Assembly (NCBI RefSeq): GCF_006442815.1
Contig: NZ_VFVL01000028.1
Coordinates: forward strand, 1 to 64,000
Origin: Mesorhizobium sp. B2-4-3
GTDB taxonomy: Bacteria; Pseudomonadota; Alphaproteobacteria; Rhizobiales; Rhizobiaceae
Reading direction: 5' to 3'
DNA length: 64,000 nucleotides
Of this stretch, positions 42,554 through 51,742 are shown one piece after another. The first letter of the stretch is position 1. Each line of letters begins with the position of its first letter. The position numbers and the translations under genes were made by a program. Below the pieces are notes generated by a model. That model did not search any database. It saw only the letters and a program-made list of their open reading frames with translations, and was not told the origin of the DNA.

Positions 42554-42716
42554 ACCGTGCCTTCGCAACTCGAGGTCCGCATGCCAAGCATCGCCTGCGT
42601 CTCGGACCGTCTGGTATTCCCGCCGCAGTCATTTTGCAGTGCGGGATATTATTGTGCAAGTGCGAAACCGCGAATACTCCGGTAATTCCCGCCAAGTCGT
42701 TGCGAATACAAAAGAA

Positions 42717-42739
42717 AAAGGGGCCGCGGCGGCCCCTTT
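42717..42739 (-). terminator. Rho-independent terminator after the cox operon
   Basis: AAAGGGGCCG-CGG-CGGCCCCTTT is a perfect 10-bp stem with a 3-base loop. On the minus strand it is followed by TTTTTCTTTT. It lies 23 bases after the stop of coxM, so it ends the coxS-coxL-coxM transcript. Confidence 0.85.
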
Positions 42740-42761
42740 CCTTCACTCAGGCTGAGAGCGC

Positions 42762-43559
42762 TCAGGCGTTGGCGGCGGCCACGGCACGCTTGGCCATCAC
42801 CGCGATCAGATTGGCGCGGTAGTCGGCGGAGGCATGGATATCGCTCATCAGCCCCTTTGCCGACACTTTGAGGCCGCCGAGCGCCGCGACATCGAAATTC
42901 TTCGCCAGCGCCGCCTCGATTTCCTTGGAGCGGAAGACGCCGTCCTCTCCGGCCCCGGTCACCGCCGCCCTCACCCCGTCCTTGCCCTTGGCCACGAACA
43001 CGCCGACGATTGCGTAGCGCGAAGCCGGGTTGCGGAATTTCTGGTAGGCCGCCTTGGCCGGAGCGGTAAAGCTCACCGCGGTGATGATCTCGCCTTCCTT
43101 CAGCGCTGTCTCGAACAGGCCCTTGAAGAATTTGTCCGCCGCGATCTCGCGCTTGTTGGTGACGATCGTCGCGTCCAGAGCCAGCAGCGCGGCCGGATAG
43201 TCGGCGGCCGGATCGTTGTTGGCGATCGAGCCGCCGATCGTGCCTTTATAGCGCACCGCCGGATCGCCGATCAGGGATGCCATATGCGCAAGCGCCGGGC
43301 AGGCCTTCTTCAGCTTCTCGTCGGTGGAGGCGTCGTAATGCGTCGTCACGGCGCCGATGGTGACCGTCTTGCCGGACACCTTGACGCCCTGCAGGTCCTT
43401 GAGCCGCGAGACGTCGACGAGGTCCGACGGCGCGGCAAGCCTCGTCTTCATCGCCGGGATCAGCGTCATGCCGCCGGAGAGCAGCTTGGCATCGCCGTTC
43501 TTCAGCAGCTTGGCGGCATCGGAGACCGAGGCGGCGCGGTGATAGTTGACGGAGTACAT
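42762..43559 (-). CDS. coxM: Molybdenum hydroxylase FAD-binding (medium) subunit, CoxM-like
   Basis: A 265-aa FAD-binding subunit of the xanthine oxidase/CO dehydrogenase family. The FAD loops are KLLSGGMTLIPAMKTRLA and GTIGGSIANNDPAADYPAALLALDA, both typical of CoxM and aldehyde-oxidase medium chains. It transfers electrons from the 2Fe-2S subunit. It is the last gene of a three-gene operon and is followed by a strong terminator. GGGGAGG precedes the ATG. Confidence 0.87.
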   Translation of the reverse strand: MYSVNYHRAASVSDAAKLLKNGDAKLLSGGMTLIPAMKTRLAAPSDLVDVSRLKDLQGVKVSGKTVTIGAVTTHYDASTDEKLKKACPALAHMASLIGDPAVRYKGTIGGSIANNDPAADYPAALLALDATIVTNKREIAADKFFKGLFETALKEGEIITAVSFTAPAKAAYQKFRNPASRYAIVGVFVAKGKDGVRAAVTGAGEDGVFRSKEIEAALAKNFDVAALGGLKVSAKGLMSDIHASADYRANLIAVMAKRAVAAANA

Positions 43560-43586
43560 TGGGATCCTCCCCTAAAGTGGTTGGGC

Positions 43587-43671
43587 AGTAGTGAGTAGTC
43601 AGTAGTCGGTAGGGCCGCTGCCGGAGGTGGCACGGTCCCTATTCGCTACTCACTACTCCCTATTCACTCAT
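43587..43671 (-). repeat. Inverted repeat between coxL and coxM
   Basis: AGTAGTGAGTAG (43587-43598) pairs with CTACTCACTACT (43646-43657), and flanking blocks of the GTAGGG/CCCTA type extend the pairing. The right arm begins at the coxL stop codon. It would form a hairpin in the intercistronic mRNA and may set the ratio of the two subunits. A related AGTAGGG-type hairpin lies between coxS and coxL. Confidence 0.65.
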
Positions 43672-46013
43672 TTCTTCGCCCGGATCGTCGCCCACACCGT
43701 CGCGGGCGACGCCGGCATGGCGATGTCGACGACGCCGAGCGCATCGGTGATGGCGTTGATGACCGCCGGCGGCGAACCGATGGCGCCGGCCTCGCCGCAG
43801 CCCTTGACGCCGAGCGGATTGCCAGGGCATGGCGTGTTCGAGGTCGAGACCTTGAAGGACGGCAGGTCGCCCGCGCGCGGCATGGTGTAATCCATGTAGC
43901 TTGCCGTCAGAAGCTGGCCGCTGGCATCGTAATGCGTGCCTTCCAGCAACGCCTGGCCCACGCCTTGGGCGATGCCGCCGTGCACCTGCCCCTCGACGAT
44001 CATCGGATTGATGATGTTGCCGAAGTCGTCCGCCGCGACGAACTGGACGATCTCCGTCGTACCGGTTTCCGGATCGATCTCGACCTCGCAGATGTAGCAG
44101 CCGGCCGGGAAGGTGAAGTTGGACGGATCGTAGAAGGCCGTTTCCTTCAGCCCGGGCTCCATGCCCGCCGGCAGGTTGTGGGCGGTGTAGGAGGCAAGCG
44201 CCACCTGGAACCAGGGCAGGCTCTTGTCGGTGCCCGCGACCTTGACCTCGCCATTCTCGATGACGATGTCGCCCTCGTCTGCTTCAAGCAGGTGCGCGGC
44301 GATCTTCTTGGCCTTGGCCTCGACCTTGTCGAGGGCCTTGACGATGGCCGACATGCCGACCGCGCCGGAACGCGAGCCGTAGGTGCCCATGCCCATCTGC
44401 ACCTTGTCGGTGTCGCCATGCACGATCGAGACCGAGTCGATCGGCACACCGAAGCGCTGGGTGACCAGCTGCGCGAAGGTCGTCTCGTGGCCCTGGCCAT
44501 GGCTGTGCGAGCCGGTCAGCACCTCGATGGTGCCGACGGCGTTGACCCGCACCTCCGCCGATTCCCAGAGGCCGACGCCGGCGCCGAGCGAGCCGACCGC
44601 CGATGACGGCGCCAGGCCGCAGGCCTCGATGTAGCAGCTCATGCCGATGCCGCGCAGCTTGCCCTGCTTGGCGGCGTCGGCGCGGCGCCTGGTGAAGCCG
44701 GCATAGTCGGCGGCCTTCATCGCCGCATCGAGCGAAGCGTTATAATCGCCCGCGTCATAGGCCATGATCACCGGCGTCTGGTGCGGGAAGGACGTGATGA
44801 AGTTCCGGCGCCTCAGCTCCGCCGGCGACACGCCAAGCTCGCGCGCCGCGGTTTCCATCATCCGCTCGAGCACGTAGGTGGCCTCCGGCCGCCCTGCCCC
44901 GCGATAGGCATCGACGGGCGCGGTGTTGGTATAGACGGTGCGCACATTGGCGTGGATCGCCGGGATGTTGTACTGGCCCGACAAGAGCGTCGCGTAGAGA
45001 TAGGTCGGCACGCAGGACGAGAACAGCGACATGTAGGCGCCGAGATTGGCTATTGTGTCGACCTTCAGGCCGGTGATGCGGTTGTCCTTGTCGAAGGCCA
45101 TCTCCACCGTCGAGACATGGTCGCGGCCATGCGCGTCGGAAAGGAAGCTTTCGGTGCGGTCGGCGACCCATTTGACGGGAACGCCGGTCTTCTTCGATGC
45201 CCACAGGCAGACGATCTCTTCCGGATAGATGTAGATCTTGGAGCCGAAGCCGCCGCCGACATCCGGCGCGATGACCCTGAGCTTGTTCTCCGGGGCGACG
45301 TTGTAGAAGGCGCTCATCACCAGCCGCGCCACATGCGGATTCTGCGACGTCGTCCAGCAGGTATAGTGGTCCTCGGCCTTGTCGTAATGGCCGAGCGCGG
45401 CGCGCGGCTCCATGGCGTTGGGCACGAGGCGGTTGTTGACGATCTTCATGCGCGTGACATGGGCGGCCGACTTGATCGCCGCGTCGGTCGCCTTGGCGTC
45501 GCCAAGCTCCCAGTCGAAGATCAGATTGTTGTCGGCCTCGGCGTGGATCTGTGGCGCGCCGGCTTGAATGGCCTTCGTCGCGTCGACAACGGCCTTCAGT
45601 TCCTTGTAGGTGATCTCGACCGCTTCCGCCGCGTCGCGCGCCTGGCCCTTGGTGTCGGCGACGACGATGACCACGGCGTCTCCGACATAGCGCACCTTGT
45701 CGACGGCTAAAGGCGACCATGCGCCCATCTTCATCGGCGTGCCGTCCTTGGAATGGATCATCCAGCCGCAGATCAGGTTGCCGATCCCGTCGGCCTTGAT
45801 CTCCTTGCCGGTGAGCACGCCGACGACGCCGGGCATCGCTTGCGCCTTTTTCACATCGATCTTCTTGATCTGCGCATGCGCGTGCGGACTGCGCACGAAC
45901 ACGGCATGTTTCATGCCGGGGACCACCATGTCGTCGACATAGCGGCCGCCACCGGTGATGAACCTCTTGTCTTCCTTGCGCGCCACGCGGGCGCCGACGC
46001 CTTCGATACCCAT
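43668..46013 (-). CDS. coxL: Molybdenum hydroxylase large subunit, CoxL form II-like
   Basis: A 781-aa molybdopterin-binding large subunit of the xanthine oxidase family. The active-site loop reads AYRGAGR (369-375), the form II signature; true CO dehydrogenases (form I) have AYxCSFR. DVGGGFGSK (251-259), GSHSHGQGHETTFAQL and the catalytic Glu in VKGCGEAGAIG are present. Substrate is therefore probably an aldehyde, purine or N-heteroaromatic compound and not CO. No maturation genes (coxDEFG, xdhC) are seen nearby. Gene order S-L-M is typical of form II clusters. Confidence 0.87.
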   Translation of the reverse strand: MGIEGVGARVARKEDKRFITGGGRYVDDMVVPGMKHAVFVRSPHAHAQIKKIDVKKAQAMPGVVGVLTGKEIKADGIGNLICGWMIHSKDGTPMKMGAWSPLAVDKVRYVGDAVVIVVADTKGQARDAAEAVEITYKELKAVVDATKAIQAGAPQIHAEADNNLIFDWELGDAKATDAAIKSAAHVTRMKIVNNRLVPNAMEPRAALGHYDKAEDHYTCWTTSQNPHVARLVMSAFYNVAPENKLRVIAPDVGGGFGSKIYIYPEEIVCLWASKKTGVPVKWVADRTESFLSDAHGRDHVSTVEMAFDKDNRITGLKVDTIANLGAYMSLFSSCVPTYLYATLLSGQYNIPAIHANVRTVYTNTAPVDAYRGAGRPEATYVLERMMETAARELGVSPAELRRRNFITSFPHQTPVIMAYDAGDYNASLDAAMKAADYAGFTRRRADAAKQGKLRGIGMSCYIEACGLAPSSAVGSLGAGVGLWESAEVRVNAVGTIEVLTGSHSHGQGHETTFAQLVTQRFGVPIDSVSIVHGDTDKVQMGMGTYGSRSGAVGMSAIVKALDKVEAKAKKIAAHLLEADEGDIVIENGEVKVAGTDKSLPWFQVALASYTAHNLPAGMEPGLKETAFYDPSNFTFPAGCYICEVEIDPETGTTEIVQFVAADDFGNIINPMIVEGQVHGGIAQGVGQALLEGTHYDASGQLLTASYMDYTMPRAGDLPSFKVSTSNTPCPGNPLGVKGCGEAGAIGSPPAVINAITDALGVVDIAMPASPATVWATIRAKK

Positions 46014-46030
46014 AGGAATTCCTCCGGAAT

Positions 46031-46122
46031 TTAAGGGACTAGGGCAGTAGGGGAGTAAGGGAATAGGGAAATGAGGAGCTGGTCGCTTACTGCCCTACTC
46101 CCCTACTCCCTTACTCCCTTAA
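46031..46122 (-). repeat. Long inverted repeat between coxS and coxL
   Basis: Two arms of about 33 bases (46031-46063 and 46090-46122) built from TTAAGGGAnTAnGGnAGTAGGGGAGTAnGG units pair with about five mismatches. The right arm supplies the TAA stop codon of coxS (46119-46121). It would form a strong mRNA hairpin between the first two cistrons. Confidence 0.7.
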
Positions 46123-46619
46123 GCTGCCTGCTTCGCCCTGCCCTTGGCGCCCTTCGCCATCGTCTCCGATGCGGCGAGGATCGCCTTCACGATGTTGTGG
46201 TAGCCGGTGCAGCGGCAGATGTTGCCGTCGAGCTCGGCGCGCACCGTCGCCTCGTCGAGGCCTTGCGGGTGACGCGCGATCATGTCGGTCGCCGTCATGA
46301 TCATGCCCGGCGTGCAGAAGCCGCATTGCAGCCCGTGATGCTCCTTGAACGCGGCCTGCACCGGATGCAGCTCGGCGCCGTCGGCGAGCCCCTCGATGGT
46401 GACGATGGTCGATCCGGACGCCTGCACGGCAAGCATGGAACAGGACTTCACCGCCCTGCCGTCGACATGGACGACGCAGGCGCCGCACTGCGAGGTATCG
46501 CAGCCGACATGCGTGCCGGTGAGGCCGAGATGTTCCCTGAGAAAATGCACCAGAAGCGTTCGGTCCTCGGCGTTCCCGCTGACCCGCCTCCCGTTCACAG
46601 TCAACGACACGTCCGACAT
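46119..46619 (-). CDS. coxS: Molybdenum hydroxylase 2Fe-2S (small) subunit, CoxS-like
   Basis: A 166-aa iron-sulfur subunit. The plant-type 2Fe-2S cluster is bound by Cys40, 45, 48 and 60 (HVGCDTSQCGACVVHVDG...KSC) and the second cluster by Cys99, 102, 135 and 137 (CGFCTPGM, CRCTGYHNI). All eight ligands are intact. GGGAGG is five bases before ATG 46619, chosen over an in-frame ATG at 46649. It is the first gene of the operon and passes electrons from the molybdenum site to the FAD subunit. Confidence 0.9.
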   Translation of the reverse strand: MSDVSLTVNGRRVSGNAEDRTLLVHFLREHLGLTGTHVGCDTSQCGACVVHVDGRAVKSCSMLAVQASGSTIVTIEGLADGAELHPVQAAFKEHHGLQCGFCTPGMIMTATDMIARHPQGLDEATVRAELDGNICRCTGYHNIVKAILAASETMAKGAKGRAKQAA

Positions 46620-46810
46620 GCAACCTCCCTGGGTATCAACCTTGGTCATTGCCGAATGCCGCGCTTGTGCTTCGGCAGTGCGTTATTCGGCAACGTACAA
46701 CGGGCAAAACAGCGCTGCCAGCGCCGGTTCCATTGTACTTTCGATCATGGCAAAAGCTATGTGCAGCGCAGCAACCGGCCCCATTGCCAAAACCGGGATT
46801 GAAGGCAAAG

Positions 46811-48064
46811 ATGCCTTCGACGCGAAGCGTGCCTGACACGCATAAGAAAAGACACGCACAAAACAGCGTTGGAGGAAATTGCGGAGGACGGCAGCTGGCC
46901 AGTTCGAGCACACGCTATGCATCGGGCCTTTCGGCGCTCACCACGGATGAGCCCGACCCGAATGCCTTTGCACGGGCCATCGCGGCCGAAGCGGCAGCCG
47001 TCGACGCCGGCTTTGCGCTTCTGTTCTTCTCCCAAAGCCTGGTCGACGCGGCGGCGCTTGCGCAAGCGCTGAAGGTCCATGCGCCGTCGCTCGCCTATGC
47101 CGGCTGCTCGACCGCCGGCGAAATCACGCCGCAGGGACTGGAGGAAGGGCATGCCCTTGCCCTGCTTTTGCCGTCGGCGTCGTTTTCGACCGTCAGCACC
47201 ATGGTCGAGAACCTCTCCTCCTCCGGCATGGACGGGATCACCGGCGAGGTCGTGGAACTGCGGCGCCTGCTGCGCTGCCGCGCCGGCCAGGAACGGGCGA
47301 AGAGCATCTTCGCCCTTTGCTTCATCGACGGGCTTTCCTATGCCGAGGAAGCGGTGACCTCGGCCATCCATTGGGGGTTGGACGACATCCCGCTGATCGG
47401 CGGCTCGGCGGGCGACGACCTGAAATTCGAGACGACCAGCCTGATCTCGAACGGCAAGGTCACGTCCGACAGCGCCATCATCGTGCTGGTCGCGACCGAG
47501 ATCCCCTTCCACGTCTTCAAGACCGACAATTTCATTCCGACCGACGAGAAGCTGGTGGTGACATCGTCCGACCCGGACCATCGCATCGTGCGCGAATTCA
47601 ACGCCACCAACGCGGCGGAGGAATACGCGGCCTCGGTCGGCACTGTGGCGCAAGCGCTGACGCCGCTAAGCTTCGCCTCCCATCCCGTCGTGGTGAAAGT
47701 GGCCGGCGAATATTACTGCCGCTCCATCCAGCGCATGCATGTCGATGGCTCGCTGTCGTTCTTCTGCGCCATCGACGACGGCGTCGTTCTGTCCATCGCC
47801 CAGCCGAAGAACATGGTGGAAGCGACGCGCGCCGCGTTGCAGGACGCCGAACGCAAGCTCGGCGGCATCGACATGATCCTCGGCTTCGACTGCGTGCTGC
47901 GCCGGCTCGATGCGCGCAACCGCCAGGTCTACCGTGACATTTCGGAGCTCTACCGGACCAACAAGGTCATCGGCTTCGGCACCTATGGCGAGCAGTACCG
48001 CTCGATGCACCTCAACCAGACCTTTACCGGTATCGCCTTCGGCGAGCGCCAGGCAGCCGAGTAG
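46811..48064 (+). CDS. FIST-domain sensory protein
   Basis: A 417-aa soluble protein with FIST_N (GFALLFFSQSLVDAAALAQAL, YAGCSTAGEITPQGLEEG) and FIST_C (MVEATRAALQDAERKLGGIDMILGFDCVLRR, VIGFGTYGEQYRSMHLNQTFTGIAFG) domains. FIST proteins are thought to bind small ligands such as amino acids and to signal to kinases. The gene is four bases before a hybrid histidine kinase gene, the arrangement seen for PA1975-PA1976 in Pseudomonas aeruginosa. The start is uncertain (ATG 46811 or GTG 46829). Confidence 0.83.
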   Translation: MPSTRSVPDTHKKRHAQNSVGGNCGGRQLASSSTRYASGLSALTTDEPDPNAFARAIAAEAAAVDAGFALLFFSQSLVDAAALAQALKVHAPSLAYAGCSTAGEITPQGLEEGHALALLLPSASFSTVSTMVENLSSSGMDGITGEVVELRRLLRCRAGQERAKSIFALCFIDGLSYAEEAVTSAIHWGLDDIPLIGGSAGDDLKFETTSLISNGKVTSDSAIIVLVATEIPFHVFKTDNFIPTDEKLVVTSSDPDHRIVREFNATNAAEEYAASVGTVAQALTPLSFASHPVVVKVAGEYYCRSIQRMHVDGSLSFFCAIDDGVVLSIAQPKNMVEATRAALQDAERKLGGIDMILGFDCVLRRLDARNRQVYRDISELYRTNKVIGFGTYGEQYRSMHLNQTFTGIAFGERQAAE

Positions 48065-48068
48065 CGAG

Positions 48069-49406
48069 ATGCCGCTTCGCGACATCAACGACCTCGAAAG
48101 GCTGAAGAAGATTAACGCGGCCCTCGTCAGCCGCGTCGAACGTTCGATGGACCAGCAAGGCAACGCCTTCTCGCTGTTCCAGACCGCCATCTCGCTGGAA
48201 AACCGGGTGCGCAACCGCACCGAGGAACTGCACGCGACGCTGCGCCGGCTCGAGCAGTCGAACATCGACCTCAGCGAGGCGAAGGAGAACGCCGAACTGG
48301 CGAACCTCTCCAAGACAAGGTTCCTCGCCGCCGCCAGCCACGACGTGCTGCAGCCGCTCAACGCCGCGCACCTGTCGGTCTCGGCGCTGGCCGAGGTCCA
48401 GGCCAGCGACGAAGGCAGGAAGCTTGTCCGGCAGGTCGAGCGCTCGCTGGAGACGATGGAAGACCTGCTGCGCACGCTGCTCGACATCTCGAAGCTCGAC
48501 GCCGGGGTGGTGCAACCGGAAGTCGTCGACGTCAGCCTGGAAGCGCTGTTTTCCTCGCTGCGCTCGGATTTCCTGCCCGAAGCGGAAAAGAAAAGCCTGT
48601 CGCTGAAATTCAGGCCGGTGAACGTGGTGGTGCGCTCCGACCGCACGCTGCTCAGGCGCATCCTGCAGAACATTCTTTCCAATGCGCTGCGCTACACCCG
48701 CTCGGGCGGCGTGCTGGTCGGCACCAGGCATCGCGGCGACATCATCCGCATCGACGTCGCCGACACCGGCTGCGGCATTCCCGAGGACCAGCGTGAGGCG
48801 GTGTTCGAGGAATTCCACCGCGGCACCTCGACGCTTAACGATGCGGAGCTCGCCGGCGGGCTTGGCCTCGGCCTCGCGATCGTGCGCCGCATGGCGGCGG
48901 CACTCGGCCACCCCATCACCTTTTCCTCGAGGGTCGGGCGCGGCACCATCTTCCATATCGACGTGCCGGTCGGCATGGCCACGGCCGAGCCGGCGATGGC
49001 CGCCGCCGACATGGAGCGGCCGCGCGGCTACGGCCTGTTCGGCACCAGGGTGCTGCTGGTCGAGAACGACTTGGACGTGCTCTCCGCCATGACTTCGCTG
49101 CTCGAGCGCTGGCAATGCCTGGTGCGCGCCGCCACCTCGACCGATGATGCGCTCGACCTGCTCGGCGACACCGCCTGGGTGCCCGACATCATCATCGCCG
49201 ACCAGCATCTCGACGGCGGCGACCTCGGCACCTCAACAATAGCCGAAGTGCGCGACTATCTCGGCCGAGCCGTGCCGGCGCTGATCGTCACCGCCGACGG
49301 CTCCGAGCTCGTCGCCAAGGCTGCCCGCGCCGCGGGGATCGAATTGATGCGCAAGCCGCTAAAGCCGGCGCAGTTGCGGGCGCTGCTGGCGCATTTGCTG
49401 GCTTGA
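48069..49406 (+). CDS. Hybrid sensor histidine kinase (NahK/ErcS'-like)
   Basis: A 445-aa soluble hybrid kinase without transmembrane segments. An N-terminal coiled coil (about 10-80) leads to HisKA with His91 (AAASHDVLQPLNAAHL), a HATPase domain (NILSNALRYT, DTGCGIP, GGLGLGLAIVRRM) and a C-terminal receiver (VLLVENDLDVL; phospho-acceptor Asp378 in IIIADQHLDGG). The lack of its own sensor domain and the adjacent FIST gene suggest that FIST supplies the input. In Pseudomonas the similar kinase belongs to the ethanol-oxidation (Erc/Era) and NO-linked networks. A candidate cognate regulator lies at 55807. Confidence 0.88.
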   Translation: MPLRDINDLERLKKINAALVSRVERSMDQQGNAFSLFQTAISLENRVRNRTEELHATLRRLEQSNIDLSEAKENAELANLSKTRFLAAASHDVLQPLNAAHLSVSALAEVQASDEGRKLVRQVERSLETMEDLLRTLLDISKLDAGVVQPEVVDVSLEALFSSLRSDFLPEAEKKSLSLKFRPVNVVVRSDRTLLRRILQNILSNALRYTRSGGVLVGTRHRGDIIRIDVADTGCGIPEDQREAVFEEFHRGTSTLNDAELAGGLGLGLAIVRRMAAALGHPITFSSRVGRGTIFHIDVPVGMATAEPAMAAADMERPRGYGLFGTRVLLVENDLDVLSAMTSLLERWQCLVRAATSTDDALDLLGDTAWVPDIIIADQHLDGGDLGTSTIAEVRDYLGRAVPALIVTADGSELVAKAARAAGIELMRKPLKPAQLRALLAHLLA

Positions 49407-49432
49407 CCCTCCCATGGCAGATGCTAGGCCGT

Positions 49433-50110
49433 CTAAAAGCGGTAGTTGATCCCGATCCTGAGCGTTTGAATCTCGGCGCTCACTTTGCCGGGGAACGGCA
49501 CGACATCTGGAGCGTTGGCGAGGGAAAAATCCTCTTTGCCGACATCGGCAAACAAATATTCGCCTTTGATAGAGATCTTTTCGGTCAGGCCGATTTCTGC
49601 ACCACCACCAATCGTCCAACCCAAGTTGGTAGTAGTAGTGCTTCCACCGGCGCCTTCCAGCTTATAGTTGGCCACGGCGAACCCACCGGTTACGTAGGGC
49701 AGGATACTATTAAAGGTATAGCCCACTTTTCCACGGAATGTGCCGAAGACCCTCAATGTCTCGTCATAATTCGCGGGACCATAGGCCGTTACCAGGAAGC
49801 GGTGCCCCTTAACATTACCAAAGGATACATCGCCTTCTATGCCATAGACCACCGCGCCATCTTGCCAGTTGTAGCCTGCCTGTACGCCGCCGAGAAATCC
49901 ATCGCCATCTTTGCGAAGAAAGGAGATTTCGTCGAAGACTAGGGGGTCGTTGTACTTCGTGCGCCCCCATGCATATCCTGCGTGTCCACCGACATAGGCG
50001 CCTGACCAATTATAGATCGATGAGACCGGCAATCCATCTACAGTATCTGCTGCCACGGCACCTGTCGCGAATCCAGCAAGCATAGTTACTGCAAGAATAA
50101 TTGACTTCAT
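49433..50110 (-). CDS. Outer-membrane beta-barrel protein, Omp25/Omp31 (RopB) type
   Basis: A 225-aa protein with a signal peptide (MKSIILAVTMLAGFATGAVAA) and an eight-stranded barrel pattern: NWSGAYVGGHAGYAWG at the start, GFLGGVQAGYNWQ, GYTFNSILPYVTGGFAVANYK, and the terminal LRIGINYRF with the C-terminal Phe needed for barrel insertion. These fit the Omp25/Omp31/RopB family of Rhizobiales. ATG 50110 is preferred over the preceding ATG 50113 because GAGGT then has better spacing. It starts the lower-GC segment. Confidence 0.86.
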   Translation of the reverse strand: MKSIILAVTMLAGFATGAVAADTVDGLPVSSIYNWSGAYVGGHAGYAWGRTKYNDPLVFDEISFLRKDGDGFLGGVQAGYNWQDGAVVYGIEGDVSFGNVKGHRFLVTAYGPANYDETLRVFGTFRGKVGYTFNSILPYVTGGFAVANYKLEGAGGSTTTTNLGWTIGGGAEIGLTEKISIKGEYLFADVGKEDFSLANAPDVVPFPGKVSAEIQTLRIGINYRF

Positions 50111-50295
50111 CATATAAACCTCACTTGACCGAATATGCGTTGTGCATCTGTCACGATCAGAACCTTGCTGGAATTGGACGAACACTTTATTGCCCTGCCT
50201 GGCGAGCGGCTTGACTACCGACATGCCAAGCGCCATTGGAGGCCAAACGGCGAAGCAGGAAACTACCGCAGCACCGAAGAACGCTCCCACCGAGC

Positions 50296-50703
50296 TCACA
50301 TTGAGGCTGCGCCTCTTCCCTTCGGCATTGGAACGGTGTCTGCGGCAGGTGTGATCGGCTCACGCTCATCTTGTCCCTGGCCTTTTTTTCGCTGTTTGCT
50401 GCGGGTCGCCATCAGGAATACGCAGAAAGCGACACCCGCACCTGTAGCGTATCTGAACCAGGCGGGACCAATCGCGCTGGAGCCAATCCAGCCGTGCATC
50501 GCGGCGACGACGAAGGTCATCAGCAACAACCCGATGCCGAACGCCTCCGCAGCTGACAAATCCCCCAGAAGCCACCCCAACCGTCGGCTCGTGACCCTTC
50601 GACTGAGAGACCTCAGCAGATTCCCGGCAATTGCTCCCGCAAACGCGATAACGGCGGCCGCGCTCGCAATACCGCCGAGAAAGCGTAAGACATCCAGGAA
50701 CAT
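50296..50703 (-). CDS. Small inner-membrane protein of unknown function, 135 aa
   Basis: A 135-aa protein with three probable transmembrane helices (about 8-27, 56-74 and 82-100), an Arg-rich cytoplasmic loop (RSLSRRVTSRRLGWL) and a polar, charged C-terminal tail (RSKQRKKGQGQDEREPITPAAD). GGAGGAGA lies directly before ATG 50703. No family was recognised. It lies 186 bases upstream of the porin gene on the same strand and is probably a separate unit. Confidence 0.55.
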   Translation of the reverse strand: MFLDVLRFLGGIASAAAVIAFAGAIAGNLLRSLSRRVTSRRLGWLLGDLSAAEAFGIGLLLMTFVVAAMHGWIGSSAIGPAWFRYATGAGVAFCVFLMATRSKQRKKGQGQDEREPITPAADTVPMPKGRGAASM

Positions 50704-50762
50704 TCTCCTCCTCCTTATTGCCCCAAGCGGCAATTGCTGCGTTCGACCTTCCGCCCTCGCCG

Positions 50763-51554
50763 TCAGCCGCGAATGCCGGTGCCGGACATTTTAGGCGGTG
50801 GCTGTTTCTTCGGGTTGGCGTCGGGCTGCAGCAGGTGTTTTGTGACAAAACTCCGGATGGCGCCTCCGAAGGTATTGACCAAGGAAGGTTCTCCACCCGT
50901 GTGCGGACTGCATTGCCTGTCGATCAAATCTCCATAGGCATCGGCGAGGCCGGATGCCGATGACACCTTCTTGCGCGGGCTTGGCCCAACGTTGAGGTTG
51001 GCCATCGCCCCGTCCTTCAGCCGGATATTCATCACTCCAGACTGCTTCTGGGTGTTGTAGTGCACGAATGTTATCGTCCCTCGGCCTCCGCAGACCGGGA
51101 CGTTGACGGGTCCGCTCAAGTCTCGAGTGGGCTTTTCGCTCTTCTCGGGACGCGTTACGCCTTGGCTCTCGGCGGACACGGCTTCGACATTCCCCATGCG
51201 CGCAACCTCCCAGCTGCACACGCCGCCGTAGGTGGTTTGCCGATAGGTTCCGCTCATGGTCGATCCGTTGATCGTGCCTGAGAAAGACGCCGTGTTGCCG
51301 AAGATGTTGCCTGAAACGAAAGATATGGAGGACCCGGTTGCTCGCCCGGATTTGACGGTGCCGTTGGTCAAGCTTCCAGATACGTTCCCAGCCGGGTCTA
51401 CTTTGAGGGATATCGACCCTGATCCATAAGGACAACGGATACGTCCCGTCCAAACTCCAGAACTGTTAGCCGCACTTGCCTGGGAGGCGAACAAAATCAA
51501 GCAGAGCGAGAACGCCCCGAACGCGGCCGCGGAAGATGTCTTGTACAAAGTCAT
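50763..51554 (-). CDS. Exported protein of unknown function, 263 aa
   Basis: A secreted or periplasmic protein with a signal peptide (TLYKTSSAAAFGAFSLCLIL then FASQASA) and a Ser/Gly/Thr-rich beta-repeat region (about 30-110: WTGRIRCPYGSGSISLKVD, SGSLTNGTVKSG, SFSGTINGSTMSGTY). Four widely spaced cysteines could form disulfides. The C-terminal part has VCGGRGTITFVHYNTQKQSGVMNIR. ATG 51554 is used; the frame continues to a TTG at 51563. No family assigned. The compositional style resembles the other exported proteins of this segment. Confidence 0.6.
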   Translation of the reverse strand: MTLYKTSSAAAFGAFSLCLILFASQASAANSSGVWTGRIRCPYGSGSISLKVDPAGNVSGSLTNGTVKSGRATGSSISFVSGNIFGNTASFSGTINGSTMSGTYRQTTYGGVCSWEVARMGNVEAVSAESQGVTRPEKSEKPTRDLSGPVNVPVCGGRGTITFVHYNTQKQSGVMNIRLKDGAMANLNVGPSPRKKVSSASGLADAYGDLIDRQCSPHTGGEPSLVNTFGGAIRSFVTKHLLQPDANPKKQPPPKMSGTGIRG

Positions 51555-51742
51555 AGCCCCCAATCCGTTGGCGCTGATCGCGCTTCATCAATCCCAGACA
51601 CGTCAACGCGCTCGCTGCCGCTCGGGAAGATCAATCCTTCAATCGGTGCTCCCCCCTGTTTGGCCAGCTCCGCTTTAAGGCCGTTCACGTCATTTCCACC
51701 TTCAGCAGAACGCCATTGCGACCATTAGGATGCCAAGAGTTC

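Noticed and set aside
43587..43671. CRISPR-like short repeats near AGTAGTGAGTAG
   Set aside because: The repeats are inverted and contiguous, without regular unique spacers, and no cas genes are present.
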